Below are positions 16,855 to 25,616 of a stretch of DNA of 64,000 bases, one piece after another; within the stretch, counting starts at the first letter, position 1; each line of letters starts with the position of its first letter. A program made the position numbers and the translations under genes. Location of the stretch: positions 186,001-250,000 of the forward strand of contig FUZG01000002.1 in assembly GCA_900168235.1 (NCBI GenBank), written 5' to 3'. The notes under the pieces were generated by a model. It was not told where the DNA came from, did no database searches, and saw nothing but the letters and a program-made list of their open reading frames with translations. Source of the stretch: Lachnospiraceae bacterium (GTDB lineage: Bacteria > Bacillota > Clostridia > Lachnospirales > Lachnospiraceae).

Positions 16855-17502
16855 ATGAACAGAAAAGCATTCGCGTTAAAAATAAAAGAGGGCAGGTTTG
16901 AAGAGTTCCGCTCAGAGCTCGGCAGGGTATGGTCTGATGCAGTAAAGCTTCTTGACAGCATCGGAGCGAAAAACATGAGCCTCTGGAATATAGAAGATCT
17001 TGTTTTTGGATATTATGAGACAGATGACATAGTGATCCCTGACGATGGACAGAAAATTGCACTTGCTGTCATCGAGGAAAAAATGAAGGACAAGGCAAAG
17101 TGGATCTCTGAACCCTGGAAACCCATGCGCCTCATGTATCAGGACTATGGCATCGTCCGCGAAAATAAAGAACTCATTCGTCACAGAGTCTTTGCCACAA
17201 AGCTCAAGGGTCCGATGGAAGAGGAATACAGGAGACGTCACGCAGAGCTGGAAGAGGCCCGCGGAGATAAGCCAGACCCCGGACCCGACAGCAATTTCAC
17301 CATTTGGAGCGCCGGAGGCTACATTTTTGGCTACGACGAGATCGACGTCACCATGGAAAAAGCCGAAACAGAAGAAAGCCGTGAAGCCACCATCAAATGG
17401 GAAAAGAAAATGCTTGAGATCATGACCTGGTACACCGACGACATAGACTGGATCACAGGCGAAAAACATAAGCATATAGCAAGAATCGCTTATCATAATT
17501 GA
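16855..17502 (+). CDS. Two-domain L-rhamnose mutarotase-like protein
   Basis: A 215-residue protein that appears to be two tandem RhaM-type (DUF718) domains. Domain 1 (about 1-105) opens with RKAFALKIKEG and has an NMSLWNIEDLVFGYYE strand pair; domain 2 (about 108-215) opens with HRVFATKLKGPMEEEYRRRH and has NFTIWSAGGYIFGYDEID. Single-domain RhaM proteins of about 104 residues interconvert the alpha and beta anomers of rhamnose using a Tyr and a His in an EEYxRRH motif. Domain 2 keeps both (Tyr125, His129), while domain 1 has Phe18 and Leu22 at those places. Domain assignment is from sequence resemblance. Start at ATG 16855 (GAGGA upstream). The neighbouring rhamnose-type transporter supports the role. 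Confidence 0.72.
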   Translation: MNRKAFALKIKEGRFEEFRSELGRVWSDAVKLLDSIGAKNMSLWNIEDLVFGYYETDDIVIPDDGQKIALAVIEEKMKDKAKWISEPWKPMRLMYQDYGIVRENKELIRHRVFATKLKGPMEEEYRRRHAELEEARGDKPDPGPDSNFTIWSAGGYIFGYDEIDVTMEKAETEESREATIKWEKKMLEIMTWYTDDIDWITGEKHKHIARIAYHN

Positions 17503-17505
17503 GAG

Positions 17506-17538
17506 AAAAGACCGAAGGAAAGGAACCTTCGGTCTTTT
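17506..17538 (+). terminator. Intrinsic terminator after the mutarotase-like gene
   Basis: AAAAGACCGAAGG pairs perfectly with CCTTCGGTCTTTT (13 bp) around a 7-base loop; the T run ends the structure. The A run on the left could make it work in both directions. Confidence 0.9.
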
Positions 17539-17640
17539 GCTGTGCATATGAATGTTCGTTTGGCGAGATTATATCGATTCCATATAAAGTTTCTGAAAAA
17601 GATTGAAATAAAGATAAGGAAAAAATAGTGTAGATTCGAG

Positions 17641-17646
17641 TATAAT
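17641..17646 (+). promoter_or_regulatory. Possible -10 box upstream of uvrC
   Basis: TATAAT matches the -10 consensus exactly, but no good -35 lies 16-18 bases upstream. If used, the transcript would begin at the start of the long inverted repeat at 17652-17721. Confidence 0.35.
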
Positions 17647-17651
17647 CAACG

Positions 17652-17721
17652 TAAGTCAGTGCAAGACATCAATTTATCCGAGCCGTGACGCAGGATAAAT
17701 TGATGTCCTGCACGTCACTTA
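17652..17721 (+). repeat. 70-nt inverted repeat in the uvrC leader
   Basis: GACATCAATTTATCC (17665-17679) and GGATAAATTGATGTC (17693-17707) are perfect 15-base complements around a 13-base spacer. The pairing extends outward with GTGCA/TGCAC and TAAGTCA/TCACTTA after single mismatches. No T tract follows, so it is not a standard terminator. It lies 34 bases before the uvrC start. Confidence 0.85.
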
Positions 17722-17754
17722 GTCATGTTCACAAAATCCAGAAAGGTATCACAT

Positions 17755-19632
17755 ATGGAATTTGATATCGAAGAAAACCTTGCGAAGCTTCCGAAGAAGC
17801 CCGGCGTATATATAATGCACGCGGAAGATGACGAGATCATCTATGTAGGAAAAGCAGTAAACCTCTTTAACCGCGTACACAGCTATTTCAGAAAAAATAA
17901 AAAGAGCATGAAGATCCAGAAGATGGTGACTCATATCCATCACTTTGAGTACATCGTCACCGACTCGGAGCTGGAAGCACTCGTGCTGGAAAGCAATCTC
18001 ATAAAAAGACATCGTCCCCGTTACAATACCATGCTGAAGGACGATAAGAGCTATCCCTATATAAAAGTCACGATAAAAGAAGACTATCCCCGCATACTCT
18101 TTTCCAGAAAACCTCGGGGAGATACGGGAAGCGATAAGTCAAAATCCAAATTTTTTGGACCCTATACGTCTGCGTACGGAGTAAGAGATACCATCGAGCT
18201 CATAAATAAGATATATAAACTCCGTACCTGCAACAGAGTGCTCCCGAGGGATGTGGGAAAAGACCGCCCGTGTCTTAAGTACCATATAAATATGTGCTCA
18301 GGCCCATGTATCGAAGGATGCGTAACGTCTGACGAGTACAGGAAAAATGTAGAGGGTGCTCTGGATTTTTTGAACGGAAACTATGCTCCGATCCTGAAAA
18401 TGCTGGAAGACCGCATGAATGAAGCGTCAGAAGAAATGCGCTATGAGGATGCCATCACATGGCGGGATCTCTTGAACTCCGTGAAAAGCGTAGCGCAGAA
18501 GCAGAAGATCACGAGCAGTGATGCAGAAGACCGTGATGTAGTAGCGCTTTACAGCGATCAGGATGAAGCTGTCGTTCAGATATTCTTTGTTAGAAACGGA
18601 CGTCTCGTAGGGCGTGATCACTTCTATATGACTGGAATACAGGACAATACAACCTCTGAGATACTGGATGACTTCGTGAAGCAGTTCTATTCCGGCACCG
18701 CATTTTTGCCAAGAGAAATCATGCTGGAAGAAGATGTTGAGGACAGAGAAGTCATAGAAGAATGGCTCACAAAAAAACGTGGTGCGAAAGTGTCTCTACT
18801 GGTGCCGAAGAGAGGCATGAAAGAGAGACTTATCCGCCTTGCGAAGAAAAATGCAGAGCTTGTTCTCACGACTGATAAGGAAAAGATAAGAAAAGAAAGC
18901 GAACGCACCATAGGCGCGGCAAAAGAGCTTGCGGATCTCATCGGCATAGAAAGCGTCGAAAGACTTGAATCATACGATATTTCTAATATCAGCGGTTTTG
19001 AGTCTGTAGGAAGTATGGTGGTATTTGAAAACGGAAAAGCAAAGCACTCTGATTACAGAAAATTCCGCATAAAGACTGTCGTAGGACCAAACGATTATGC
19101 CAGCATGAAGGAAGTGCTGAACCGCAGATTTAAGCGGTATATCGAAGCCCGAAATGACGAAGACAGTGATTCCTTTGCAAAAGCACCGGACCTTATCCTC
19201 ATGGACGGCGGTAAAGGTCAGGTGAATATAGCGCTTGAAGTTCTGGAAGAGCTTGATCTTAAAATCCCTGTTGCCGGAATGGTAAAGGACGATCATCATA
19301 GGACGAGAGGAATTTATTTTAATAATGTGGAACTTCCGATAGACAGCCATTCCGAGTGTTTCAGGCTGGTGACACGGGTACAGGATGAGACTCACAGATT
19401 TGCCATCGAGTATCACAGGTCGCTCCATGGAAAAGCCCAGATCCACTCTGTCCTCGATGATATACAGGGAATCGGAGACACCAGGAGAAAGGCTCTGATG
19501 AAGGCTTTCGGATCCATTGACGCTATAAAGAAAGCTTCAGAAGAAGAGCTTGCCCGTGTACCGGGAATGAACGCAAGGGCAGCGGAAGCGGTGTATGAAT
19601 TTTTCCGCGTTGCCGTACCACAGCACAAATGA
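17755..19632 (+). CDS. uvrC: Excinuclease ABC subunit C
   Basis: A 625-residue nuclease that makes both incisions in nucleotide excision repair with UvrA and UvrB. Domains in order: GIY-YIG endonuclease (about 12-95, GVYIMH and [13 protein letters not shown]), a Cys-containing central region, UVR motif for UvrB binding (about 200-235), RNase H-like second nuclease ([21 protein letters not shown]), and a C-terminal helix-hairpin-helix region (about 570-615). The ATG at 17755 fits homologues and has GAAAGG upstream; an ATG 30 bases earlier is less likely. Full length for the family. Preceded by an unusual inverted repeat. Confidence 0.95.
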   Translation: MEFDIEENLAKLPKKPGVYIMHAEDDEIIYVGKAVNLFNRVHSYFRKNKKSMKIQKMVTHIHHFEYIVTDSELEALVLESNLIKRHRPRYNTMLKDDKSYPYIKVTIKEDYPRILFSRKPRGDTGSDKSKSKFFGPYTSAYGVRDTIELINKIYKLRTCNRVLPRDVGKDRPCLKYHINMCSGPCIEGCVTSDEYRKNVEGALDFLNGNYAPILKMLEDRMNEASEEMRYEDAITWRDLLNSVKSVAQKQKITSSDAEDRDVVALYSDQDEAVVQIFFVRNGRLVGRDHFYMTGIQDNTTSEILDDFVKQFYSGTAFLPREIMLEEDVEDREVIEEWLTKKRGAKVSLLVPKRGMKERLIRLAKKNAELVLTTDKEKIRKESERTIGAAKELADLIGIESVERLESYDISNISGFESVGSMVVFENGKAKHSDYRKFRIKTVVGPNDYASMKEVLNRRFKRYIEARNDEDSDSFAKAPDLILMDGGKGQVNIALEVLEELDLKIPVAGMVKDDHHRTRGIYFNNVELPIDSHSECFRLVTRVQDETHRFAIEYHRSLHGKAQIHSVLDDIQGIGDTRRKALMKAFGSIDAIKKASEEELARVPGMNARAAEAVYEFFRVAVPQHK

Positions 19633-19701
19633 TAAAATAATGGTACAACCGAGCTTGCGCTCTGGGGGAAATAGTACAAGAATTAAATATAATAAAACGA
19701 A

Positions 19702-19719
19702 GTCCGTAAAAAAACGGAC
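19702..19719 (+). promoter_or_regulatory. Small hairpin abutting the hprK ribosome site
   Basis: GTCCG (19702-19706) pairs with CGGAC (19715-19719) around an A-rich loop, one base before the AGGAGGAGGG ribosome site. A TATAAT (19688-19693) lies just upstream. The hairpin may tune translation. Confidence 0.3.
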
Positions 19720-19738
19720 GAGGAGGAGGGAATCTGTC

Positions 19739-20674
19739 ATGGCAACTGTGGCATTAAAGAGCCTGATCGATAAGATGAACCTTATTAATCTGACGCCGGA
19801 TATCGAAGTTTCCGGACGAAAGATAACCCAGCCGGAGATCAACCGACCGGCATTACAGCTCACCGGTTTCTTTGAGCATTATGACACTGCCCGTATAGAG
19901 ATCGTCGGCTTTGTAGAGTATACCTACATGCAGCAGATGACAGATGAGCGAAAGAAAGAGATCTACACAAAGCTTCTTTCCAGTTCTGTTCCGGGAGTTA
20001 TTTTCTGCCGTGATCTTGACCCGGATGCTATCTTTGTAAAGATCGCAGAAGAAAACGGCGTGCCGATCCTGAAGACTTCCATGTCCACATCAGGATTTAT
20101 GGCAGAAGTTATCCGCTGGCTCAATGTAAAGCTTGCACCGTGTATCTCTATCCACGGCGTACTTGTTGATGTAAACGGTGAAGGTGTCCTGATCACAGGT
20201 GAAAGCGGTATCGGTAAGAGTGAGGCTGCTCTTGAGCTCGTTAAGAGAGGACATCGTCTTATCTCTGATGACGTTGTTGAGATCAGAAAGGTAAGTGATG
20301 ATACGCTTATCGGATCCGCGCCGGATATCACAAAACACTTTATCGAGCTTCGAGGAATAGGTATTATTGATGTTAAGGCTCTGTTCGGTACAATGAGCGT
20401 AAAGGATACCCAGTCCATCGATCTGGTCATCAGACTGGAAGACTGGGATAAGGACAAGGATTATGACCGTCTCGGTCTCGAAGAGGAATACACAGAGTAC
20501 CTTGGCAAGAAGGTAGTCTGCCACAATATTCCGATCCGTCCGGGTCGAAATCTTGCGATCATTTGTGAGACAGCAGCAGTTAATTACAGACAGAAAAAGA
20601 TGGGATACAATGCGGCACAGGAGCTCTATAAGAGAGTTCAGGACAATCTTCAGAAGCGCCGCGAGGAGGATTAA
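19739..20674 (+). CDS. hprK: HPr kinase/phosphorylase
   Basis: A 311-residue enzyme that phosphorylates Ser46 of HPr/Crh with ATP or PPi and reverses the reaction with phosphate, the sensor step of carbon catabolite control in Bacillota. Visible features: N-terminal domain (1-130), conserved His in SIHGVLVDVNG, Walker A GESGIGKSE, acidic ISDDVVEI, and the HprK signature ELRGIGIIDVKALFG. The start ATG 19739 follows a very strong AGGAGGAGGG. It heads a run of closely spaced genes ending in an HPr-like gene. The nearby HPr-like proteins are its presumed substrates. Confidence 0.95.
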   Translation: MATVALKSLIDKMNLINLTPDIEVSGRKITQPEINRPALQLTGFFEHYDTARIEIVGFVEYTYMQQMTDERKKEIYTKLLSSSVPGVIFCRDLDPDAIFVKIAEENGVPILKTSMSTSGFMAEVIRWLNVKLAPCISIHGVLVDVNGEGVLITGESGIGKSEAALELVKRGHRLISDDVVEIRKVSDDTLIGSAPDITKHFIELRGIGIIDVKALFGTMSVKDTQSIDLVIRLEDWDKDKDYDRLGLEEEYTEYLGKKVVCHNIPIRPGRNLAIICETAAVNYRQKKMGYNAAQELYKRVQDNLQKRREED

Positions 20675-20682
20675 AAGGTATT

Positions 20683-21624
20683 ATGGGAAAGTATGCATTT
20701 GGAATTGATGTTGGCGGAACTTCAGTAAAGCTTGGTTTATTTACTGTAGAGGGAGAGCTGGTTGAAAAGTGGTCTATTCCGACACGTTCACAGAACGGCG
20801 GAAAAGATATCCTTCCGGATATCGCAAAGGCTATCCTTGATAAGAAGAGCGAAAAGTCTCTTTCTGACGAGGATGTTGTCGGCGCAGGTATCGGACTTCC
20901 GGGCCCGGTTGATGCAGAAGGATTTATCCGTAAGGCAGTAAATCTTCACTGGGAAGACACTTTCAACGTAGCAGAGAAGCTTTCATCACTTCTCAATGGC
21001 ATGAAAGTCAAGGCAGGAAACGATGCCAATGTAGCAGCCCTTGGTGAAGCATGGGTTGGCAGCGGCAAAGGCTGCAAAGACGTTGTTATGGTAACACTTG
21101 GAACAGGTGTTGGCGGCGGTATCATCGTGAATGGCGAGATGGTAAGCGGAGCTACAGGAGCAGGCGGAGAGATCGGACATATCTGTGTCGATCCTAACGA
21201 GACTGCAGCATGCAACTGCGGAAATCACGGATGTCTTGAGCAGTTTTCATCTGCAACAGGAATCGTTCGTCTTCTTGAGAAGGAGATTGCAGAGAATCCT
21301 GACGAAAAGACACTTATGAACGAGAAAAAGCACACAGCAAAGGATGTCTGGGACGCAGTAGAGGAAGGCGATGCTCTTGCAAAGAGAGTAGCAGAGAAGT
21401 TCGGTTATTACCTCGGATTCGGACTCGCAAGCGTTGCAAACGTTGTAAATCCTGAGCTCATCATCATCGGCGGCGGCGTATCAATGTCAGGTGATGTCAT
21501 CATGCCTTTCATCACAGAGAACTTTAAGAAATTTGCATTCCATGCATGCAGAGATACAAAATTTATAAGAGCCGTTCTCGGAAATGACGGCGGTATCTTT
21601 GGTGCAGCTAAACTTGTATTGTAA
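20683..21624 (+). CDS. glcK: ROK-family glucokinase
   Basis: A 313-residue cytoplasmic sugar kinase making glucose 6-phosphate from glucose and ATP. ROK features: N-terminal ATP loop FGIDVGGTSVKLG, GNDANVAALGE with the catalytic Asp, TLGTGVGGG, and the zinc site GHICVDPNETAACNCGNHGC with three Cys and one His. No HTH is present, so it is an enzyme rather than a ROK repressor. Eight bases after hprK. Import of unphosphorylated sugars by the ABC systems in this window would require such a kinase. Confidence 0.9.
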   Translation: MGKYAFGIDVGGTSVKLGLFTVEGELVEKWSIPTRSQNGGKDILPDIAKAILDKKSEKSLSDEDVVGAGIGLPGPVDAEGFIRKAVNLHWEDTFNVAEKLSSLLNGMKVKAGNDANVAALGEAWVGSGKGCKDVVMVTLGTGVGGGIIVNGEMVSGATGAGGEIGHICVDPNETAACNCGNHGCLEQFSSATGIVRLLEKEIAENPDEKTLMNEKKHTAKDVWDAVEEGDALAKRVAEKFGYYLGFGLASVANVVNPELIIIGGGVSMSGDVIMPFITENFKKFAFHACRDTKFIRAVLGNDGGIFGAAKLVL

Positions 21625-21629
21625 CTATC

Positions 21630-22541
21630 ATGAGTGAATATTTTTTTGATTATCTGAAAACTCTCATTCCGGAGGAGCGCATCCGCCGGAATGAGCTTAT
21701 GTCTAAGCATACAACTTTCCGCGTGGGAGGCCCCGCGGATTTCTTTATAACACCGGAAAGCACGGAAGAGCTGTCAGCACTTGTGCGGTATCTGAATCTG
21801 GTGGACCGCGAGTATATGATCGTCGGAAACGGCAGTAATCTGCTTGTGGGCGATCATGGATATAGAGGCGTTATCATCCGTCTCGGAGAATCCTTCAGAA
21901 AAGTGGAAGTTGACGGAAATCAGATCACCGCAGGCGGCGGCGCGATGCTCGCGTCTGTTGCAGAGGCAGCATGTGCATCCAGCCTCACCGGTATGGAATT
22001 TGCTGCTGGAATCCCCGGAACAGTAGGCGGTGCCATGGTGATGAATGCAGGTGCCTACGGCTCTGAAATGAAGGATGTTGTTGTATCCGTAGATCTCATG
22101 ACTCCTGACGGAGAGATCGTCCGACGCTCCTGCGAAGAAATGAAATTCGCTTACAGACGAAGCATCCTTCACAGAGACGATTCATCCGTGATAAGCACTG
22201 TTTTCACTCTTAAAGAGGGTCAGCAGGATACTATCAGAGGCAGGATGAATGAGCTCATGGAAATGCGCCGTGCAAAACAGCCCCTTAATTTCCCCAGTGC
22301 CGGAAGCACATTTAAGAGACCGGAAGGTTTCTTTGCGGGAAAGCTCATCATGGATGCAGGGCTCGGCGGTTATATGATCGGCGGAGCAAGAGTTTCGGAA
22401 AAGCACTGCGGATTTGTTGTAAATGCAGGTAATGCCACTGCTGCGGATATCCTTGATCTTATTCATGAGGTTCAGGAAAAGGTTCAGGAGCGGTTTGATG
22501 TCCGGCTGGAGCCGGAAGTCCGTATTGTCGGAGAGTTCTGA
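21630..22541 (+). CDS. murB: UDP-N-acetylenolpyruvoylglucosamine reductase
   Basis: A 303-residue FAD enzyme that reduces UDP-GlcNAc-enolpyruvate to UDP-MurNAc, the second committed peptidoglycan step. FAD-binding segments GNGSNLLVGDHG and GIPGTVGGAMVMNAGAYG are intact, and the active-site serine region NFPSAGSTFKRPEG and C-terminal LEPEVRIVGEF are present. Length fits the Bacillus-type (type II) enzyme. Starts 5 bases after glcK. Confidence 0.95.
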   Translation: MSEYFFDYLKTLIPEERIRRNELMSKHTTFRVGGPADFFITPESTEELSALVRYLNLVDREYMIVGNGSNLLVGDHGYRGVIIRLGESFRKVEVDGNQITAGGGAMLASVAEAACASSLTGMEFAAGIPGTVGGAMVMNAGAYGSEMKDVVVSVDLMTPDGEIVRRSCEEMKFAYRRSILHRDDSSVISTVFTLKEGQQDTIRGRMNELMEMRRAKQPLNFPSAGSTFKRPEGFFAGKLIMDAGLGGYMIGGARVSEKHCGFVVNAGNATAADILDLIHEVQEKVQERFDVRLEPEVRIVGEF

Positions 22542-22556
22542 CGGAATAGAGGCGCT

Positions 22557-23423
22557 ATGAAGTTTGTTGTTGTTACCGGAATGAGCGGTGCAGGAAAAAG
22601 TACATCACTTAAAATGCTTGAGGATCTCGGATATTTCTGCGTAGATAATCTGCCGGTACCTCTTATCGGAAAGTTTGCAGAGCTTGCATACGAACCCGGA
22701 AGTGAGCTGGAAAAGGTTGCGATCGGAATCGATGTCCGTACCGGACTGAAAAAAGTCGATGCAGCACTTGAGAGTCTGAAGGAGCAGGGCTATGAATTTG
22801 AGATCCTGTATCTGGACGCAGATGACGATGTTCTCGTAAAGCGTTTCAAGGAAACAAGGCGTTCTCATCCTCTTGTGGCAAACGGTCGCGTGGAGGACGG
22901 TATCGACAAGGAGCGTAATCTTCTGAAATATCTGAAGAAGAACGCTTCATATATCATCGATACCAGCCACATGCTGACCCGTGAGCTTAAATCCGAAGTG
23001 AATGATATTTTTGCTAAAAATAAGGGCTACGGTAATCTGTTCATCACGGTACTTTCATTCGGATATAAATACGGTATCCCGAATGATGCGGATCTTGTTT
23101 TCGACGTGAGATTTTTGCCGAATCCTTATTACATAGATGAGCTGAAGCCGAAGAGCGGCAATGATAAAGAAGTTCAGGACTACGTAATGAGCTTCAAAGA
23201 AGCAGGACAGTTCCTTGATAAGCTCGAAGATATGCTCATGTTCCTTATCCCGAATTACGTTATCGAGGGTAAGAACCAGCTGGTCATCGCAATAGGCTGT
23301 ACAGGCGGAAAGCACAGGAGTGTTACCCTCGCGAACAGGATTTATTCCAGGCTTGAGGCGAATGGAAAATACGGTGTAAAGATCGAGCACCGTGATATTG
23401 AGAAAGATAGTCTGAGAAGATAA
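22557..23423 (+). CDS. rapZ: RNase adapter / nucleotide-binding protein RapZ (YvcJ)
   Basis: A 288-residue P-loop protein. Walker A GMSGAGKS at residues 8-15, a Walker B-like VAIGIDVRTG, and the C-terminal IGCTGGKHRSV motif. In Enterobacteria RapZ controls GlmS through sRNA decay; in Bacillus YvcJ has GTPase activity and its role is less clear. The rapZ-whiA-HPr order is conserved in Bacillota; note that yvcK, usually between rapZ and whiA, is absent here. Confidence 0.94.
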   Translation: MKFVVVTGMSGAGKSTSLKMLEDLGYFCVDNLPVPLIGKFAELAYEPGSELEKVAIGIDVRTGLKKVDAALESLKEQGYEFEILYLDADDDVLVKRFKETRRSHPLVANGRVEDGIDKERNLLKYLKKNASYIIDTSHMLTRELKSEVNDIFAKNKGYGNLFITVLSFGYKYGIPNDADLVFDVRFLPNPYYIDELKPKSGNDKEVQDYVMSFKEAGQFLDKLEDMLMFLIPNYVIEGKNQLVIAIGCTGGKHRSVTLANRIYSRLEANGKYGVKIEHRDIEKDSLRR

Positions 23424-23433
23424 GGTTACAGTT

Positions 23434-24369
23434 ATGTCATTTTCCCAGAAAGTTAAGATGGAGATCGAATCAGTGATCCCCGCATCCCGTCACTGCCAGA
23501 TAGCGGAGCTGGCAGGATGCTTTGCTCTGTGCGGCAAGTGGAACGGGCGGAAAGACGGCAGAAATGCAGTACTTTTCATACAGACCGAGAACCCCGCAGT
23601 GGCAAGAATCTGCTTTACATTGCTCAGAAAAGTAGGTAGAATAATTGTTGATGTGCTTGTAAGAGGTGTGAAAAACCCTGTTTACCTGCTGAAAATAAGC
23701 GGTGATGAGGCAGGCACAGCCGCTGATACGCTCAAACTTTCCATCGGAAGGGATACTGTCAGTGATCTTCTTATCGAGAAAGAATGTTGTAAAAGAGCGC
23801 TTATCAGAGGAGCTTTTATTGCCGCCGGGTCCATGAATGATCCGGCTCGTTCTTATCATATGGAAATTGTGTGTGATACGAAGGAGAAGGCAGAGCAGAT
23901 ACGAGATGTCATAAACAGTTTCGGGATGAACAGCAAGATCGTAGGACGAAAGAAGTCTTTTGTGGTATATCTAAAGGAGGGTGACGAGATAGTCACCATG
24001 CTTAATATCATGGAAGCGCCTGAAGCCCTGATGAGCATGGAAAACACCCGGATCATTAAAGAAATGAGAAATACTGTCAATCGCCGTGTGAACTGTGAAA
24101 CAGCGAACATTGCAAAGACAGTCAGCGCAGCCGTTAAACAGGTCAATGATATTGAACTCATCCGTGATACGCGGGGGCTGCAGATATTAAGCGATTCTCT
24201 CAGAGAAATGGCTGAGGTTCGGCTGAAGTACCCGGAGGCAACACTTTCCGAACTCGGTAAGTATCTTTCACCGCCGGTGGGGAAGTCCGGAGTAAACCAC
24301 AGATTGCGTAAGTTGAGTGAAATTGCAGATGACATAAGGAGGAGCGGTTATGACAACGAAGACAGTTAA
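23434..24369 (+). CDS. whiA: DNA-binding protein WhiA
   Basis: A 311-residue protein with an N-terminal degenerate LAGLIDADG homing-endonuclease fold (IAELAGCFALCG, LIRGAFIAAGSMNDP) and a C-terminal helix-turn-helix (YPEATLSELGKYLSPPVGKSGVNHR, shown here in split form at about 265-290). WhiA is a sporulation regulator in actinomycetes and affects division and chromosome segregation in Bacillus. Its 3' end overlaps the following HPr-like gene by 20 bases. Confidence 0.94.
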   Translation: MSFSQKVKMEIESVIPASRHCQIAELAGCFALCGKWNGRKDGRNAVLFIQTENPAVARICFTLLRKVGRIIVDVLVRGVKNPVYLLKISGDEAGTAADTLKLSIGRDTVSDLLIEKECCKRALIRGAFIAAGSMNDPARSYHMEIVCDTKEKAEQIRDVINSFGMNSKIVGRKKSFVVYLKEGDEIVTMLNIMEAPEALMSMENTRIIKEMRNTVNRRVNCETANIAKTVSAAVKQVNDIELIRDTRGLQILSDSLREMAEVRLKYPEATLSELGKYLSPPVGKSGVNHRLRKLSEIADDIRRSGYDNEDS

Positions 24370-24619
24370 GGTATCTCTGCAGGAAGATCTTGACACACGT
24401 CCGATCGCAATGCTGGTTCAGATGGCCAGCCAGTTCAATTCTACAGTTTACATCGATCATGATTCAAAGCATGTCAACGCTAAGAGCATCATGGGAATGA
24501 TGACACTTGCACTCAAGAACGGTGACAGTGTCGATGTAGTAACAGAAGGTGCTGATGAAGTTGACGCAGCCGAGAATATTGTAAGATATCTTGCGGGTGA
24601 TGTTCAGGCGGCGGGCTGA
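24350..24619 (+). CDS. Crh-like HPr protein with Asp in place of His15
   Basis: An 89-residue HPr fold that aligns without gaps to HPr. The regulatory serine region is intact (NAKSIMGMMTL, Ser46). The phosphocarrier site that reads LHARP in HPr reads LDTRP here, so residue 15 is Asp. It therefore cannot carry the His phosphate of the sugar phosphotransferase system but can be an HprK substrate, like Bacillus Crh (Gln15). The ATG has AGGAGCGG upstream, inside the end of whiA. Gene context (rapZ-whiA-crh) matches Bacillus. Role as a catabolite-control cofactor is inferred. Confidence 0.88.
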   Translation: MTTKTVKVSLQEDLDTRPIAMLVQMASQFNSTVYIDHDSKHVNAKSIMGMMTLALKNGDSVDVVTEGADEVDAAENIVRYLAGDVQAAG

Positions 24620-24634
24620 ATAAAGGAATAAAAC

Positions 24635-25588
24635 ATGGGCAAAAAATTGCTCTTTATCTATAATCCTCATGCCGGCATGGCGAAGATCAGAAATCATCTG
24701 ATCGATATAATAGATACATTTTCCAAAGCCGGTTATGAAGTAACAGTTTGTCCGACACAGAAGCAGGGAGACGCAATAAACTGGACCCGTGAGAAAAGCG
24801 GATTTTTCGATCTGGTCGTGTGCTCCGGAGGTGACGGTACTCTCGATGAAGTTGTAACAGGAATGTTGCAGAGAGAGAGACGTGTCCCCATAGGATATGT
24901 GCCGGCAGGAAGTACAAACGATTTTGCTGAAACACTGAAAATACCTACCGATATGTTGGAGGCAGCGGATGTTGTCGTCGACGGAAGGCTGTTTTCATGT
25001 GATATGGGCAGATTCAACTACATGTCTTTTGTGTATGTAGCTGCATTTGGTATTTTTACGGATGTTTCGTATGAAACAAAGCAGGATCTTAAGAATACAT
25101 TCGGTCATCTCGCATATCTGATCGAAGCAGCAACACGACTTCCGCAGATAAAATCCTATCATATGAGAGTCAAATGGGAAGACGGAGATATAGAAGATGA
25201 TTTCCTTTTTGGAATGATCAGTAATTCTCTGTCAGTCGGCGGAATTAAATATCTGACAGGACCGGATGTGGTCCTTGATGATGGTCTTTTCGAGGTGACT
25301 CTTATCCGCACTCCTAAGGAAGTGCAGGATTATACAGAAATCGCAGGATCGATCCTTACAAACAGCCAAAGCAGTTTTGTTGTAAATTTTAAGTCCAAAC
25401 GTATTCGCTTCGAGAGTTTAGAGGAAGTTCCATGGACTCTTGATGGTGAATTTGGTGGCAGACCCAGAGTAGTAGAGTTAGAAAACATGCATAAGGCACT
25501 TCAGATGATAGTGCCAAAAGATGTAGAGCTCCCGTGTATGAAGGTCGCTATACCGGATAAGACCGAAGAGGCAGTATCCGGTTTGTGA
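24635..25588 (+). CDS. Diacylglycerol/lipid kinase, YegS/DgkB family
   Basis: A 317-residue DAGK_cat protein. N-terminal IYNPHAGMAKIRNHL and the nucleotide motif CSGGDGTLDEVVTGM are clear, followed by GYVPAGSTNDFAETL and a beta-rich C-terminal domain with WTLDGEFGG. Family members phosphorylate diacylglycerol or related lipids at the membrane, recycling lipid from teichoic acid synthesis. Lies 15 bases after the HPr-like gene, so probably co-transcribed. Confidence 0.9.
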   Translation: MGKKLLFIYNPHAGMAKIRNHLIDIIDTFSKAGYEVTVCPTQKQGDAINWTREKSGFFDLVVCSGGDGTLDEVVTGMLQRERRVPIGYVPAGSTNDFAETLKIPTDMLEAADVVVDGRLFSCDMGRFNYMSFVYVAAFGIFTDVSYETKQDLKNTFGHLAYLIEAATRLPQIKSYHMRVKWEDGDIEDDFLFGMISNSLSVGGIKYLTGPDVVLDDGLFEVTLIRTPKEVQDYTEIAGSILTNSQSSFVVNFKSKRIRFESLEEVPWTLDGEFGGRPRVVELENMHKALQMIVPKDVELPCMKVAIPDKTEEAVSGL

Positions 25589-25616
25589 TATAAAAGCACA
25601 GAAAGGATGGGAAATT

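Noticed and set aside
17549-17562. LexA-box half site (GTTCG) upstream of uvrC
   Set aside because: Only one half of the CGAAC-N4-GTTCG motif is present.
17652-17721. uvrC leader hairpin as a tRNA or terminator
   Set aside because: No cloverleaf pattern or T-loop sequence and no T tract after the stem.
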